Positions 8,005-17,193 are shown, counted from the stretch's first letter. The stretch is DNA of 19,073 nucleotides from Caryophanales bacterium UBA6879 (GCA_002449135.1 DKCH01000060.1:15845-34917), one strand, 5' to 3'. Notes: a model not told the origin generated them from the letters alone. Translations and numbers: made by a program.

Positions 8005-10530
8005 ATGGTAAAACGAAATAATTATATTTTTCAAACATTTCAAATTAAACCTTTTTTAAAAAAAAGCACTTTAGAATTAAACAAAAAGATTTTTGATATT
8101 AATGAGGTAATTGAAAGTCTTACATATAAAAAAGATGAAAGAGGTTTTGAAGCTATCTTTTTAAATAAAGAGCTTGGTAATTTTAATTATGAATTATCAA
8201 AAATATTATTTGAGCAGGCTGCATACTTAAAAAATGATGAAGATTCAAAACCAAATATTTTAAACGATAAAATAGAATTATTAAAAAAGACAAAAGCTTA
8301 TTGTCTTCAAAAGCATAAAATTAATAAGTCTAGTGAAGAAATTTCTTTTTATTCAAATTCTAAAATAATAAATTTTTCAAAATATTATCTTTCGAATTTT
8401 GAAAATCATTCTTATGAAAATAATTTTAGTTTACAATTTAAAAACCTTTTAAAAGATAATAATATTAAAATTATTGAAGATTTAAAAAAGGATAATTTAA
8501 AATATAAAACTAATTATACAGTTTTTGAAAATCCAAAGGCAGGATTAGGGAATGTTATTACTAAATATGAAAATAATCAGGAAGAAGCTTATTCTGTTTT
8601 AAATCAAATATGCTATTTACTTAATGAAAAAAAAGTAAATTATAAAGACATTTTAATTATTACAAAGAAAGAAAATGTTCATACTTTTAGATTAATGTCT
8701 AATTCATTTCATGGTCTTAATCTAGATATTGAAAACATAAGTTTAAAAACAGTTAATTTTTTTAAAAATTTTTTAGATAATTTAAGAAAATCTATTTCTG
8801 ATGCTGATTCGTTTTTAGAAAAAAATAATAAAATTAAAACTTCTAATTATGAATTTATAAATACCATAGAAATAATTAAACAAAATTATGATGAAGCTAA
8901 AAAATTATTTATCGAAAATTCTATTAATCAAGGTGAAAATGAAAAAAAGGAAGAATTTGTTTATTTTTATTTGAAAGATAAATTATCAAATATTTGTATT
9001 CCTTCAAAATTTAATGGCATAAAGGTTTTAACAAATCTTGATGAAAACGTTTATAAATATAAATATGTTTTTGTAACTTATTTTGATAAATCTTATCAAG
9101 CAAACTTTTCAAATTCAGATTTCTTATCTGATTCTTTAAAAGTTAAATATACATATTTGGATACTTCATATGAAAAAAATATTTTACTAAAAGAAAAAAA
9201 TTTATATTTATTATCATCAATTGAAAATCTTTATTTATCTTATCCTAGCTATGATATTTCAAATGGCGAAACCGATATTAATGAATTAGTTATAAAAAAT
9301 GTTGAAAAGCAAAATAGTTGGGAGATTTTTTTACCTGTAGATTTTTGTGATAATTTTAATTCACACTATTCTAAAGATATTGATTCATTTTTCTTTAATT
9401 TGAAATTGCAAAATTATGAAACATATGGGATAAAATCTAATGATTTTAATCATTTATTAAGTTTTTTAACTTTAAGTGATTATCAAAAGAATTTTATAAA
9501 TAATAAAGTTAAATTTGATCTTAATAAATGCCTAAAATTTGAGGGTGATAAATATATACAAAAAAGGTATGAAATTTCTTCATATTCAGATTTAAATATT
9601 TATTCAAATTGTCCATTTAAGTTTTTTATGGAAAAGATTTTAAAAATATCTGAATATGATGATAAATCTATAATTAATATATTAGGTGATATAAGTCACA
9701 AAGTCTTAGAAGAATTTATTAAAAGTGGTGAAAATGTTTCTAATTTTATTAAAGCTCTTCCGGTATTTGAAACCTTTTTTGATGTAAATTTTGCTAAAAA
9801 TGGCAAAAAATTCCTCAAGCTAAATCAATATTCAAAAAAAGATTCATTTTATTTAAAGCAAGTTTATGATTTAAAAAATATATATTTAAATAAGTTTTAT
9901 AAATTTTATTGTGAAGGGAAATTTAAACAAACATTTTCTGAGCAACCAGTAAAAATGAAAATTGCTAATTCTATTATTAATGGCAAAATTGATTGCATGG
10001 TCAATAAAAATGATAGTTTTGTAATTGTTGATTTTAAAACTGGAAACAAAGATATTGATATAGATAAACTCTATAATGGTATTGATTCACAATTAGGCTT
10101 TTATGCCTTAACTGAAAAAAATGAAAGTCATAGACCTTCAGCTTTGTTTTATATGCAAACATTGTCTCTTGATTCAATCTTTATAAAATCAAAAGATAAT
10201 AATGCTCAAAATTTTAAAGGGAGAATTTTGGATATTTCTTTATTAGATTCAGATTTAGATTCTGATGAAATAAAAATATTTCATAAAAATTTTAAGATTA
10301 GTAGAACCATTGTTGATTTTAATAAAATATTTAAGAATATGGAAAATCAACTATCATCTTTTGTTGTTGGTATTGAAAACGGAATTTTTGATGTAAAAAG
10401 TAAACAAATTTTGAAGAAAGATGATTTTAATGAAAGTTATAACTCTTGCACAAAATGTCCGTTTAAAGATTGTTGTTACATTAATGAAAATGATAAAAGT
10501 CAAATTGAAATTTTAGAAAGATATAAATAA
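8005..10530 (+). CDS. addB: AddB-like nuclease subunit, short form without Walker A
   Basis: Partner of AddA in the helicase-nuclease that processes double-strand DNA ends for recombination. The C-terminal third is a clear AddB nuclease: Cys536 in YSNCPF, His565, Asp663 in NGKID, Asp676 and Lys678 in VDFKTG, Gln696-x3-Tyr700, then Cys815, Cys818 and Cys824 in a C-x2-C-x5-C pattern. Cys536 plus those three should hold the 4Fe-4S cluster known in AddB; Cys823 is extra. The middle has AddB/RecC-like helicase-fold remnants (ENNQEEAYSVL near 190). At 841 residues it is much shorter than B. subtilis AddB (about 1160), and I find no GxxGxGK[ST] P-loop at the N-terminus. An in-frame TGA at 7993-7995 rules out a longer start. 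No ribosome binding site is evident, so initiation may be coupled to the upstream gene. addA follows by 12 bases. Confidence 0.85.
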   Translation: MVKRNNYIFQTFQIKPFLKKSTLELNKKIFDINEVIESLTYKKDERGFEAIFLNKELGNFNYELSKILFEQAAYLKNDEDSKPNILNDKIELLKKTKAYCLQKHKINKSSEEISFYSNSKIINFSKYYLSNFENHSYENNFSLQFKNLLKDNNIKIIEDLKKDNLKYKTNYTVFENPKAGLGNVITKYENNQEEAYSVLNQICYLLNEKKVNYKDILIITKKENVHTFRLMSNSFHGLNLDIENISLKTVNFFKNFLDNLRKSISDADSFLEKNNKIKTSNYEFINTIEIIKQNYDEAKKLFIENSINQGENEKKEEFVYFYLKDKLSNICIPSKFNGIKVLTNLDENVYKYKYVFVTYFDKSYQANFSNSDFLSDSLKVKYTYLDTSYEKNILLKEKNLYLLSSIENLYLSYPSYDISNGETDINELVIKNVEKQNSWEIFLPVDFCDNFNSHYSKDIDSFFFNLKLQNYETYGIKSNDFNHLLSFLTLSDYQKNFINNKVKFDLNKCLKFEGDKYIQKRYEISSYSDLNIYSNCPFKFFMEKILKISEYDDKSIINILGDISHKVLEEFIKSGENVSNFIKALPVFETFFDVNFAKNGKKFLKLNQYSKKDSFYLKQVYDLKNIYLNKFYKFYCEGKFKQTFSEQPVKMKIANSIINGKIDCMVNKNDSFVIVDFKTGNKDIDIDKLYNGIDSQLGFYALTEKNESHRPSALFYMQTLSLDSIFIKSKDNNAQNFKGRILDISLLDSDLDSDEIKIFHKNFKISRTIVDFNKIFKNMENQLSSFVVGIENGIFDVKSKQILKKDDFNESYNSCTKCPFKDCCYINENDKSQIEILERYK

Positions 10531-10532
10531 TT

Positions 10533-10537
10533 AGGAG
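10533..10537 (+). promoter_or_regulatory. Ribosome binding site of addA
   Basis: AGGAG, five bases before the ATG at 10543 and just after the addB stop; it fixes the addA start. Confidence 0.8.
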
Positions 10538-10542
10538 ATAAA

Positions 10543-13500
10543 ATGGAATTAAATAATGAACAATATAAAGCAGTAAATACTTCAGATTCTAATATTTTAG
10601 TATCTGCCGGTGCTGGTTCAGGGAAAACTGGTGTTTTATCAGAAAGAGTTTTTAGAATTCTTTGTGACAAAATATCACGAAAAAAACCTTATATGGGTAG
10701 TTTAGAGCGCCTACTTGTTTTAACTTTTACCGATAATGCTGCTTTTAACATGAAAAGTAGAATTAAAAAAGTTATAAAAGAAAAATTAGATGCATTTAAA
10801 AAGTTAAAAGAAAAAATAAAAACTTTTTCTAATAATAACGATCTAAATGATTACTTACACTCAATAGAAGGTTATAGTACATTAAGTGAACTTTATTTAA
10901 TAAAAAGAGACGAAAATTACAGCTGTGAAAAAAATGCCTTATTAATAAAAATAAATGAGAAAGAAGAACACTTACAGTCTCAATCAAATTTAATTGATTC
11001 TGCTGAAATTACGACATTCGATTCTTTTTATCAAAAAATAATAAAAAGATATTTTTATTTAACAAGCATTCCAAAAACATTTGAAATTGTAGATGAGACA
11101 ATATTAAATTCTAAACTTTATGATATTATTACAGAAAAGATTAATGAAGAATTTGAAAAGGGAGATCAGACTTTTTTAGGATTAGTAGGTAAATTTACTT
11201 TAAATGATCCTAAAAATTTAATCCAATTACTTTATTCGGCTGTAATTGCTCAAAAGAAATTGAAATCAAATGAAAAGAGCATTGATCAATTGGCTCAATG
11301 TAAAAAATTATTACTTTCTCAAATTCCTGTTTTTTATAAAAAAATTTTTAATGAATTTAAAAACCAAATTAAAAGTTTTTCCTTTGGCATTATTTCAATA
11401 AATAATTCTGATGAAAAAATAAAAGATCTTATAGGACGATTGAAAAATTGTATAGGTGATTATTCAAAAATTGGAAATATAGATACAGCTTTAAAAATTT
11501 ATAATGAAATTAAAAAGGTTTTATTTAAACAAACATTAAAATCCACAAAAAAATTCATTTCTGGTGGAGATGAACTTTTTGAACTTAAAAATAATTTATA
11601 TAATGCTTGTGATGATTTTATTAATATTATTCCAGAGGATCAATGTAAAGTAATTATAGATAGTAATTCTGATTATGTTAATTATCTTTTTTCTATAGCT
11701 CTTGATATTAATGAGAAATTTGAAAAGTTTAAATATGACAAAGCTGCTTATACTTTTTCAGATTTTAAAATTGCTGCTTTAAAATTAATAAAAGAACATC
11801 CTTCTATTTTGCAAGAAATTAAAGATTCTTATGATGAAATTCTAGCTGATGAATGTCAAGATAATGATGATTTTCAAAATGAGCTACTAGATTTAATTTC
11901 TGATAACAATTTATTTATGGTAGGTGACATTAAACAGTCTATCTATCTTTTTAGAAATGCGAATCCTTCTTTGTTTTTGAATAGACTTAATAGATATAAA
12001 AATAATAGTGGTGGTATTCTAATTGAAATGAATAAAAATTATCGTTCATTATCAAATGTGATTAATTCAGTTAATGGTATTTTTCAAAGTTTAATGACGA
12101 GGAAATTTGGAAATATCGATTATTTTAATGGGCATAATTTATCATGTGGTAAAAGGGAGTTTTTTATTGAAAAAGACAATCAAAAAAGTGAAATTGAATC
12201 AAAAATATATGCTTATTTAGATAGTAAAAATTATGACAATTTTGAAAATAAAAAAGGTTCTGATTACTTTGCTGAGGCTAAAATTATTGCTGAAGATATT
12301 AAAAAAAGAGTTGGAAAAGAATACATTCGTCTAAAAAATAGAGATGAAAAAAAGGATAAAAAAATTGAGGATGTATTACTAGACTATAAAGATTTTTGTA
12401 TTTTATGTGATAAAGGAAGTAACTTTGATATTGTAGCTAAAGTTTTCTTGTATTATGGAATTCCTTTAAAAATTGATGTCCAAAGTGATTTTTTAAATGA
12501 AATCTTAGTTAAAGTTCTTGCTAATCTCATGCTTTTATATTGTTATATAGCTAAGTTAATTCTATATAAGGATGCTTCATATATTAATTCAAATTCTTTT
12601 AAACACGTTTTGGTTTCTATTTTAAGAAGTCCATTTATTTTGATTAAAAATGAAGAATTAATTGATTTATTTGAAAAAAGTAAAGTCTTTTCCGATTTCA
12701 ATGAAATAAAAGAACAAACAGCTATTAAATTAATTATAGATACAATTAATGATTGTAAATATAAAAATATTCATGAGGTCTTTATAGAATTAATGGAAAA
12801 ATTTAATTTTGTAAGAGGATTAATTAATTTTACAGATTCTATTTCTGCAAATGTTTATTTAGATGCTTATGAGAAAATTATTTCTAATTTAGCTAATTTA
12901 AATTATTCTTTGGATGAACTTATATCATATTTTAAAAATGTTTTAAATAATTTTATCCCTATTGATTTGAAATCAAAAATAAAGGTTGTTAATTCTATTT
13001 CTAATGCAGTTTTAATAACTAATATTCATCAATCCAAAGGACTAGAATATAATATTGTTTACTGTATAGGGTTATGCAATAAATTTAATTTAAAAAATGA
13101 ATTTTCTAGTAACCTTTATTATTCTAATGAGCTTGGTTTTGTTTTACCATTGACGATTTTTGATTTTAATGATAAAGATGCAAATAATTTAAATTATGTT
13201 TTGCCATTTACTTATTTTTTGAATAAAGAGAATAAAATGGATAACTTAGAGGAAAAGGCGCGTTTATTCTATGTTGAACTAACTAGACCAGTTTTTCAAT
13301 TCATATTATTAGCTCCTTATAAAGGAGATGATAGTGGTAGTGTAGAAGGAAAAGATTTAGGTAAATTAAAGTTTATTAATTTGTATAATAAAACTAATAG
13401 TAATGGTGAAAATTCTAAAGATGGAAAATCATTAGATAAAGCTGAATCTTTTTACGATTTTATGTGCCAAACTTTGATTAATTTTGATATAAAATTATTT

Positions 13501-14133
13501 GATATTGATATACCAGATTTTGTTTCTAAAGTTAAAAAACAGCTTTCTTCTAACATTAGTAAAATAAATAATGTTCAAAATAATGAGAATAAAATTGAAT
13601 ATAAATGTTTACCAGAAGAAGTTATAAAAATTTTTAAGTCTAATAAAAATACTGAAAGTAATACTGCGTCATTTAAAGCTAGTAATCAAAATGCCATTGA
13701 ATTACAAAATGGTACTTTACTTCACGCCTTTTTAGAATCATTAGGGGATTTGAATAATCCTGATTTTTCGATGATAGAAGATTATGATAAGATTAATCCT
13801 TCTGGAATTTATGGTAAAAAAATATCTCAAATTGCTATTAATTTCCTTAATAGTGATCTGATTAAAAAATATAAATCATTTGATACTTATCACGAATTTC
13901 CATATTATGACGATGAATTAAAGAGTCAAGGCTTTATAGATTTATTATTAGTTAATAAAGCTGAAAAAATGGCTATTATTATTGACTTTAAAACAAAAGA
14001 TATTTCAAATGAACATTACCCTAAACAACTGGGAATATATAAACAAAATGTTTTAAAGATTTTAGGTAATGATTTTAATGTTAATGCCTATCTTTACTCA
14101 ATTAATGATAATAAATTTGAAAAAGTTTGTTAA
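10543..14133 (+). CDS. addA: AddA helicase-nuclease subunit
   Basis: UvrD/RecB-type superfamily 1A helicase with a C-terminal nuclease, forming AddAB with the preceding gene. At 1196 residues it is of normal length. Motifs in order: NNEQYKAV (4-11), the Walker A AGAGSGKT (22-29), VLTFTDNAAFNMKSR, Walker B with Asp436-Glu437 in ADECQD, VGDIKQSIYLFR (460-471), NYRS, HQSKGLEY (829-836), and FYVELTR (909-915). The PD-(D/E)XK nuclease has His1061 in LLHAFLE, Asp1133 in GFIDLL, Asp1148 and Lys1150 in IDFKTK, and Gln1162-x3-Tyr1166. Every helicase and nuclease key residue I looked for is present. Since AddB has lost its P-loop, AddA should supply all ATP-driven translocation, as is already thought to be the case for AddAB. 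It has its own good ribosome binding site. Confidence is high. Confidence 0.95.
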   Translation: MELNNEQYKAVNTSDSNILVSAGAGSGKTGVLSERVFRILCDKISRKKPYMGSLERLLVLTFTDNAAFNMKSRIKKVIKEKLDAFKKLKEKIKTFSNNNDLNDYLHSIEGYSTLSELYLIKRDENYSCEKNALLIKINEKEEHLQSQSNLIDSAEITTFDSFYQKIIKRYFYLTSIPKTFEIVDETILNSKLYDIITEKINEEFEKGDQTFLGLVGKFTLNDPKNLIQLLYSAVIAQKKLKSNEKSIDQLAQCKKLLLSQIPVFYKKIFNEFKNQIKSFSFGIISINNSDEKIKDLIGRLKNCIGDYSKIGNIDTALKIYNEIKKVLFKQTLKSTKKFISGGDELFELKNNLYNACDDFINIIPEDQCKVIIDSNSDYVNYLFSIALDINEKFEKFKYDKAAYTFSDFKIAALKLIKEHPSILQEIKDSYDEILADECQDNDDFQNELLDLISDNNLFMVGDIKQSIYLFRNANPSLFLNRLNRYKNNSGGILIEMNKNYRSLSNVINSVNGIFQSLMTRKFGNIDYFNGHNLSCGKREFFIEKDNQKSEIESKIYAYLDSKNYDNFENKKGSDYFAEAKIIAEDIKKRVGKEYIRLKNRDEKKDKKIEDVLLDYKDFCILCDKGSNFDIVAKVFLYYGIPLKIDVQSDFLNEILVKVLANLMLLYCYIAKLILYKDASYINSNSFKHVLVSILRSPFILIKNEELIDLFEKSKVFSDFNEIKEQTAIKLIIDTINDCKYKNIHEVFIELMEKFNFVRGLINFTDSISANVYLDAYEKIISNLANLNYSLDELISYFKNVLNNFIPIDLKSKIKVVNSISNAVLITNIHQSKGLEYNIVYCIGLCNKFNLKNEFSSNLYYSNELGFVLPLTIFDFNDKDANNLNYVLPFTYFLNKENKMDNLEEKARLFYVELTRPVFQFILLAPYKGDDSGSVEGKDLGKLKFINLYNKTNSNGENSKDGKSLDKAESFYDFMCQTLINFDIKLFDIDIPDFVSKVKKQLSSNISKINNVQNNENKIEYKCLPEEVIKIFKSNKNTESNTASFKASNQNAIELQNGTLLHAFLESLGDLNNPDFSMIEDYDKINPSGIYGKKISQIAINFLNSDLIKKYKSFDTYHEFPYYDDELKSQGFIDLLLVNKAEKMAIIIDFKTKDISNEHYPKQLGIYKQNVLKILGNDFNVNAYLYSINDNKFEKVC

Positions 14134-14145
14134 AATATATAAGTT

Positions 14146-14427
14146 ATGGATGATATTAATGAACTTTCTAACTTATCTTTATCAAAAAGTTTAACTTATT
14201 TAAAAGATGGTTATATTTTATCTGCTGTAGTTAATAATGTAAGAAATTATTTTATTTATAAGGAAAATGGAATTGTTGTTATTAATTCTAGTTCTAAATA
14301 TATTTTGAATGTAGATGAATTTAAAACATTATTTGCTAAACAGGTTTTTACTTTAGTGGAAGATGATAATCAATTAGTTGATGAACTAAAAGATAAAGAA
14401 TATTATTCATGGGGACGTAAAAAGTGA
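14146..14427 (+). CDS. 93-residue protein of unknown function
   Basis: I do not recognise this protein. It starts 12 bases after addA and its TGA stop overlaps the GTG start of the next gene by four bases (GTGA), so it sits inside the operon and is likely translated with its neighbours. The sequence shows a Leu/Ser-rich opening helix (about 4-20), then a run that looks like alternating strands (GYILSAVVNNVRNYFIYKEN; GIVVINSSSKYIL), an acidic helix (VDEFKTLFAKQ), and a charged tail ending SWGRKK. There is no signal peptide, membrane segment or cysteine. Codon use matches the neighbours, which favours a real gene. There is no evident ribosome binding site before the ATG. The overall form (small, alpha-beta, charged) suggests a soluble cytoplasmic protein only. 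Confidence 0.65.
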   Translation: MDDINELSNLSLSKSLTYLKDGYILSAVVNNVRNYFIYKENGIVVINSSSKYILNVDEFKTLFAKQVFTLVEDDNQLVDELKDKEYYSWGRKK

Positions 14428-15170
14428 TTGTTTTAGTTGATATTGGTAATACATGTTACCATTTGTATTTGAATAAAAAAGATGGTAATAAGGTATATCG
14501 TTTTTATAATAAAAGTGAATTAGTAAAGTTCTTTTTAACATTTGATAAGAATGTTTCGTATATTTTTTATATTTCTAGTGTTAATTCTATTAAGAGTGAA
14601 ATTTTTATTAAGGCTATACCACATACATTTAAAGTTGAAATTAATCTTTTATCAAATACTAATTTTTTGGATAAAACTAAAAAGCTAGGTTATCAAATTG
14701 ATAATCTTGATGTATTAGGTCAAGACTTACTTTTTGATATTTTAAGTTTACGTGGCCCTTATTTGATTGCTGACTATGGTACTGCCTCTAAATATATTTA
14801 TGTTGATAAAAATAATAAATTAGTAGGTGGGGCTATTGGCCCAGGACTTGCTTTAATTAATAAGTCACTTTTTGATAATACTGAGAAATTAAATAATTTT
14901 AAAATTGAGATTCCATCCGCACTTTTTTCTTTAAAAACTAGCGAATCAATTAATTCAATGACAACATATGGTGAAGCATTTAAACTAATTTCATATTATA
15001 ATAGTCTTGTTCAGCTTGACCACAATGAAAGTATTAATCTTGTATTAACCGGTGGAGATGGTAAAATTATTAAAGAGGTTTTAACTAAGCTTAGATTTAA
15101 TGATTTTACATTAGACGATGAGTTGATATTTAAAGGAATGTCAATTGCATTAGAGTTAAACTTATTTTAA
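14424..15170 (+). CDS. coaX: Type III pantothenate kinase-like protein (CoaX)
   Basis: CoaX phosphorylates pantothenate in the first step of coenzyme A synthesis. This 248-residue protein has the ASKHA-type layout: VDIGNT with Asp6 at the N-terminus, Asp101 in the LGQDLL segment where the family has GxDR, ADYGTASKYIY (Asp117, Gly119-Thr120), GGAIGPGLAL, and TGGDG near residue 210. Length is normal. The Arg that follows the catalytic Asp in the family GxDR motif is Leu102 here, and the usual TAxLP stretch reads NTEKLNN. Activity is therefore likely but not certain. The start is GTG (14424-14426) inside the stop region of the 93-residue gene, a typical coupled junction. It could instead be a divergent paralogue with another role. 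Confidence 0.82.
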   Translation: MIVLVDIGNTCYHLYLNKKDGNKVYRFYNKSELVKFFLTFDKNVSYIFYISSVNSIKSEIFIKAIPHTFKVEINLLSNTNFLDKTKKLGYQIDNLDVLGQDLLFDILSLRGPYLIADYGTASKYIYVDKNNKLVGGAIGPGLALINKSLFDNTEKLNNFKIEIPSALFSLKTSESINSMTTYGEAFKLISYYNSLVQLDHNESINLVLTGGDGKIIKEVLTKLRFNDFTLDDELIFKGMSIALELNLF

Positions 15171-15171
15171 A

Positions 15172-15178
15172 AAGGAGG
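15172..15178 (+). promoter_or_regulatory. Strong ribosome binding site of pepV
   Basis: AAGGAGG, the full anti-Shine-Dalgarno complement, nine bases before the ATG at 15188. It is the strongest such site in the window and suggests high translation of the peptidase relative to the genes around it. Confidence 0.88.
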
Positions 15179-15187
15179 TTTTATATC

Positions 15188-16555
15188 ATGTCTAGTCAAT
15201 TTAAGGAATTAGCAGATAAGTATTATTTAAAAGCATTAAATAGTTTAAAAGAGTTTGTTTCTATTAATACTATTAATGACCAAAATACTGTAAGCAAAGA
15301 GCATCCTTTTGGAAATGGTGTAGAAAAAGGTTTATCATTCATTGCTAAGTTAGGACGTGAATTAGGTTTCAATGTTGATCGTTGTGATAACTATGTAACT
15401 GAACTATCTATTGGTAATGGGCCACTAGTTGATATTTATGCCCATGCTGATGTGGTTCCCGTTTCTAAAACATGGAAAACCGATCCTTTTGTTCCTACTA
15501 TTATAAATAACGTTATGTATGCTAGAGGAGCTTCAGATGATAAAGGTCCTGGTATTGCTAGTTTATATGCTGCTAAAGCTGTTTTAGATACATTTGGTAT
15601 TGAGGGATATAAATTAAGAATAATTTTTGGTGGTGATGAAGAAAGAGGTTCTGCCTGTTTAGATCATTATTTTAATGTCTTAAAGAAAGAATATCCTAAA
15701 TATGGTTTTTCTCCTGATGCTGATTTCCCTTTAATTTATGGAGAAAAAAGCATTTATTCATATTCTGCTTCTTATAATATTCACTTAGAATCAATCGAGC
15801 CATTTACTTTTGGTAATGCTTTAAATATTGTTTTAGATGAAGCTAATATAAAATTAGATTCTGCAAAGTATGCGACACAAATTTTAAAATATCAAAATGA
15901 TTATCCAGAAGTTAAATTAAATTATGATAATGGTATTTTACATTTTAAAGGTCAAGCCGCTCATGGTTCTACTCCTTGGAATGGTGTTAATGCTGGTTTG
16001 CATTTATTAAATTTTTTAGGTTTTGTATTACATATGCCTATTTTAAACAGAATTTTTGAAAATTACGAAAGTGGTAATGGTGAAGACTTTAATGGCAATT
16101 ATACTTCTGAGCATTTTGATTCTTCTTCATATAATGTTGGGAAAATTGCTTATGAAAATGGAAAATTAACTTTATTTGTTAATATGAGATTACCTGAAAA
16201 TGTTGATGTTAATAAGGCTTTAGATAATTTAAAGAAAGAAACAAAGATAGATGATTTAGTGCTCTTATCTTCTTCAAAAGGTTTTGTTTATGATCCTAAG
16301 TCTAAATTTGTTCAAACTTTATTAAAAACATATCAAGAAGAAACAGGTGATCTTACTTCTCAAATGGAAGCTATAGGTGGAGGAACATATTCAAGAGAAA
16401 CAAAAAATACAGTTGCTTTTGGTATGCAATTCCCAGGAGTTGACACTTTAATGCATCAAGATGGCGAATTCTTAAGACTTGATGATTTTAAAAAAGGCAT
16501 AGCTATTTATGCACATGCTATTTATGAATTAGGAAAATTAGCTAAAAATAAATAA
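15188..16555 (+). CDS. pepV: Dipeptidase PepV (M20 family zinc peptidase)
   Basis: A cytoplasmic di-zinc aminopeptidase that cleaves dipeptides (a broad-range dipeptidase, carnosinase-like). At 455 residues it is close to the Lactobacillus PepV length. The metal and catalytic residues are all present: His86 and Asp88 in YAHADVVP, Asp117-Asp118 in GASDDKGP, Glu151-Glu152 in GGDEERG, Asp177 in SPDADFP, and His423 in LMHQDGE. The lid-domain segment QAAHGSTPWNG and the GGGTYSRE loop are also typical of PepV. The start is fixed by a full-strength ribosome binding site. Its TAA overlaps the trmB ATG by one base. Such pepV-trmB-ytpR neighbourhoods are familiar from Bacilli. Confidence is high. Confidence 0.95.
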   Translation: MSSQFKELADKYYLKALNSLKEFVSINTINDQNTVSKEHPFGNGVEKGLSFIAKLGRELGFNVDRCDNYVTELSIGNGPLVDIYAHADVVPVSKTWKTDPFVPTIINNVMYARGASDDKGPGIASLYAAKAVLDTFGIEGYKLRIIFGGDEERGSACLDHYFNVLKKEYPKYGFSPDADFPLIYGEKSIYSYSASYNIHLESIEPFTFGNALNIVLDEANIKLDSAKYATQILKYQNDYPEVKLNYDNGILHFKGQAAHGSTPWNGVNAGLHLLNFLGFVLHMPILNRIFENYESGNGEDFNGNYTSEHFDSSSYNVGKIAYENGKLTLFVNMRLPENVDVNKALDNLKKETKIDDLVLLSSSKGFVYDPKSKFVQTLLKTYQEETGDLTSQMEAIGGGTYSRETKNTVAFGMQFPGVDTLMHQDGEFLRLDDFKKGIAIYAHAIYELGKLAKNK

Positions 16556-17193
16556 TGAGATTAAGGTTTAAAAAATGGGCACATCCACTAGTTGATGCTC
16601 ATAAAGATATTGCGTTAGATGAAAATGATTTAGATCATTTACCTTCTTTTGATTACCTTGAAATTGGTTCAGGTTTAGGTGAATTTGCAATTCAAATGGC
16701 CTTAAAAAATCCCGATGTTAATTATTTGGCTGTGGAAGTTTGCTTTAATGCATTCGCGGCCTCTATAAAAAAGTTTTTAAACTACCAAGTTGAGAATAAT
16801 ATTAAAATTAATAACTTAATTTTTATAAATATTCCAGCTGAAAAATTGTTTCCTTTAATTAAGGATGGACAATTAAAAAAGATATTCTTAAATTTTAATG
16901 ATCCATGGCCAAAGAAAAAGCATCATAAAAGAAGACTTACTTATCCGACAAGGTTAGCTCAATATTATCGAATGCTTTCTAAAGGTGGAGAAGTTTTATA
17001 TAAATCTGATAATGATGAATATTATATGGATTCTAAAAAATATTTTATTCAATTTGGTCAATTTGATGTTACTTTTATTGATGATTATAAAGAATTATCT
17101 GAAGATGATGTGATGTCCGAATATGAACAAAAATTTAGAAAATTAGGACAAAAAATTCATAAAATTATTGCGATTAAAGAAAATGATTTATAA
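16555..17193 (+). CDS. trmB: tRNA (guanine46-N7)-methyltransferase TrmB
   Basis: Methylates G46 in the variable loop of tRNA, using S-adenosylmethionine. The 212-residue length is normal. The SAM-binding loop is EIGSGLGEF (36-44; most relatives have GSGKG), followed by AVE at the end of the next strand. The hallmark NFNDPWPKKKHHKRRL starts at 113, with Asp116 and Pro117-Trp118-Pro119, and is followed by GGEVLYKSDN and a C-terminal SEYEQKF. The start ATG shares one base with the pepV stop (TAATG) and has no ribosome binding site of its own, indicating coupling. The C-terminal coding region contains the start of the next gene, so the two overlap by 11 bases. Confidence is high. Confidence 0.95.
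   Translation: MRLRFKKWAHPLVDAHKDIALDENDLDHLPSFDYLEIGSGLGEFAIQMALKNPDVNYLAVEVCFNAFAASIKKFLNYQVENNIKINNLIFINIPAEKLFPLIKDGQLKKIFLNFNDPWPKKKHHKRRLTYPTRLAQYYRMLSKGGEVLYKSDNDEYYMDSKKYFIQFGQFDVTFIDDYKELSEDDVMSEYEQKFRKLGQKIHKIIAIKENDL
17173..17188 (+). repeat. 16-base repeat, copy 1, at the trmB/ytpR junction
   Basis: ATTAAAGAAAATGATT occurs identically here and at 17717-17732. In both places it encodes the C-terminal IKEND of the upstream protein in one frame and the ATG-ATT start of the next gene in another. Confidence 0.6.

Noticed and set aside
17168..17182. TTG start for the YtpR-like gene.
   Set aside because: The ATG at 17183 gives a family-like opening and a common coupled overlap with trmB.
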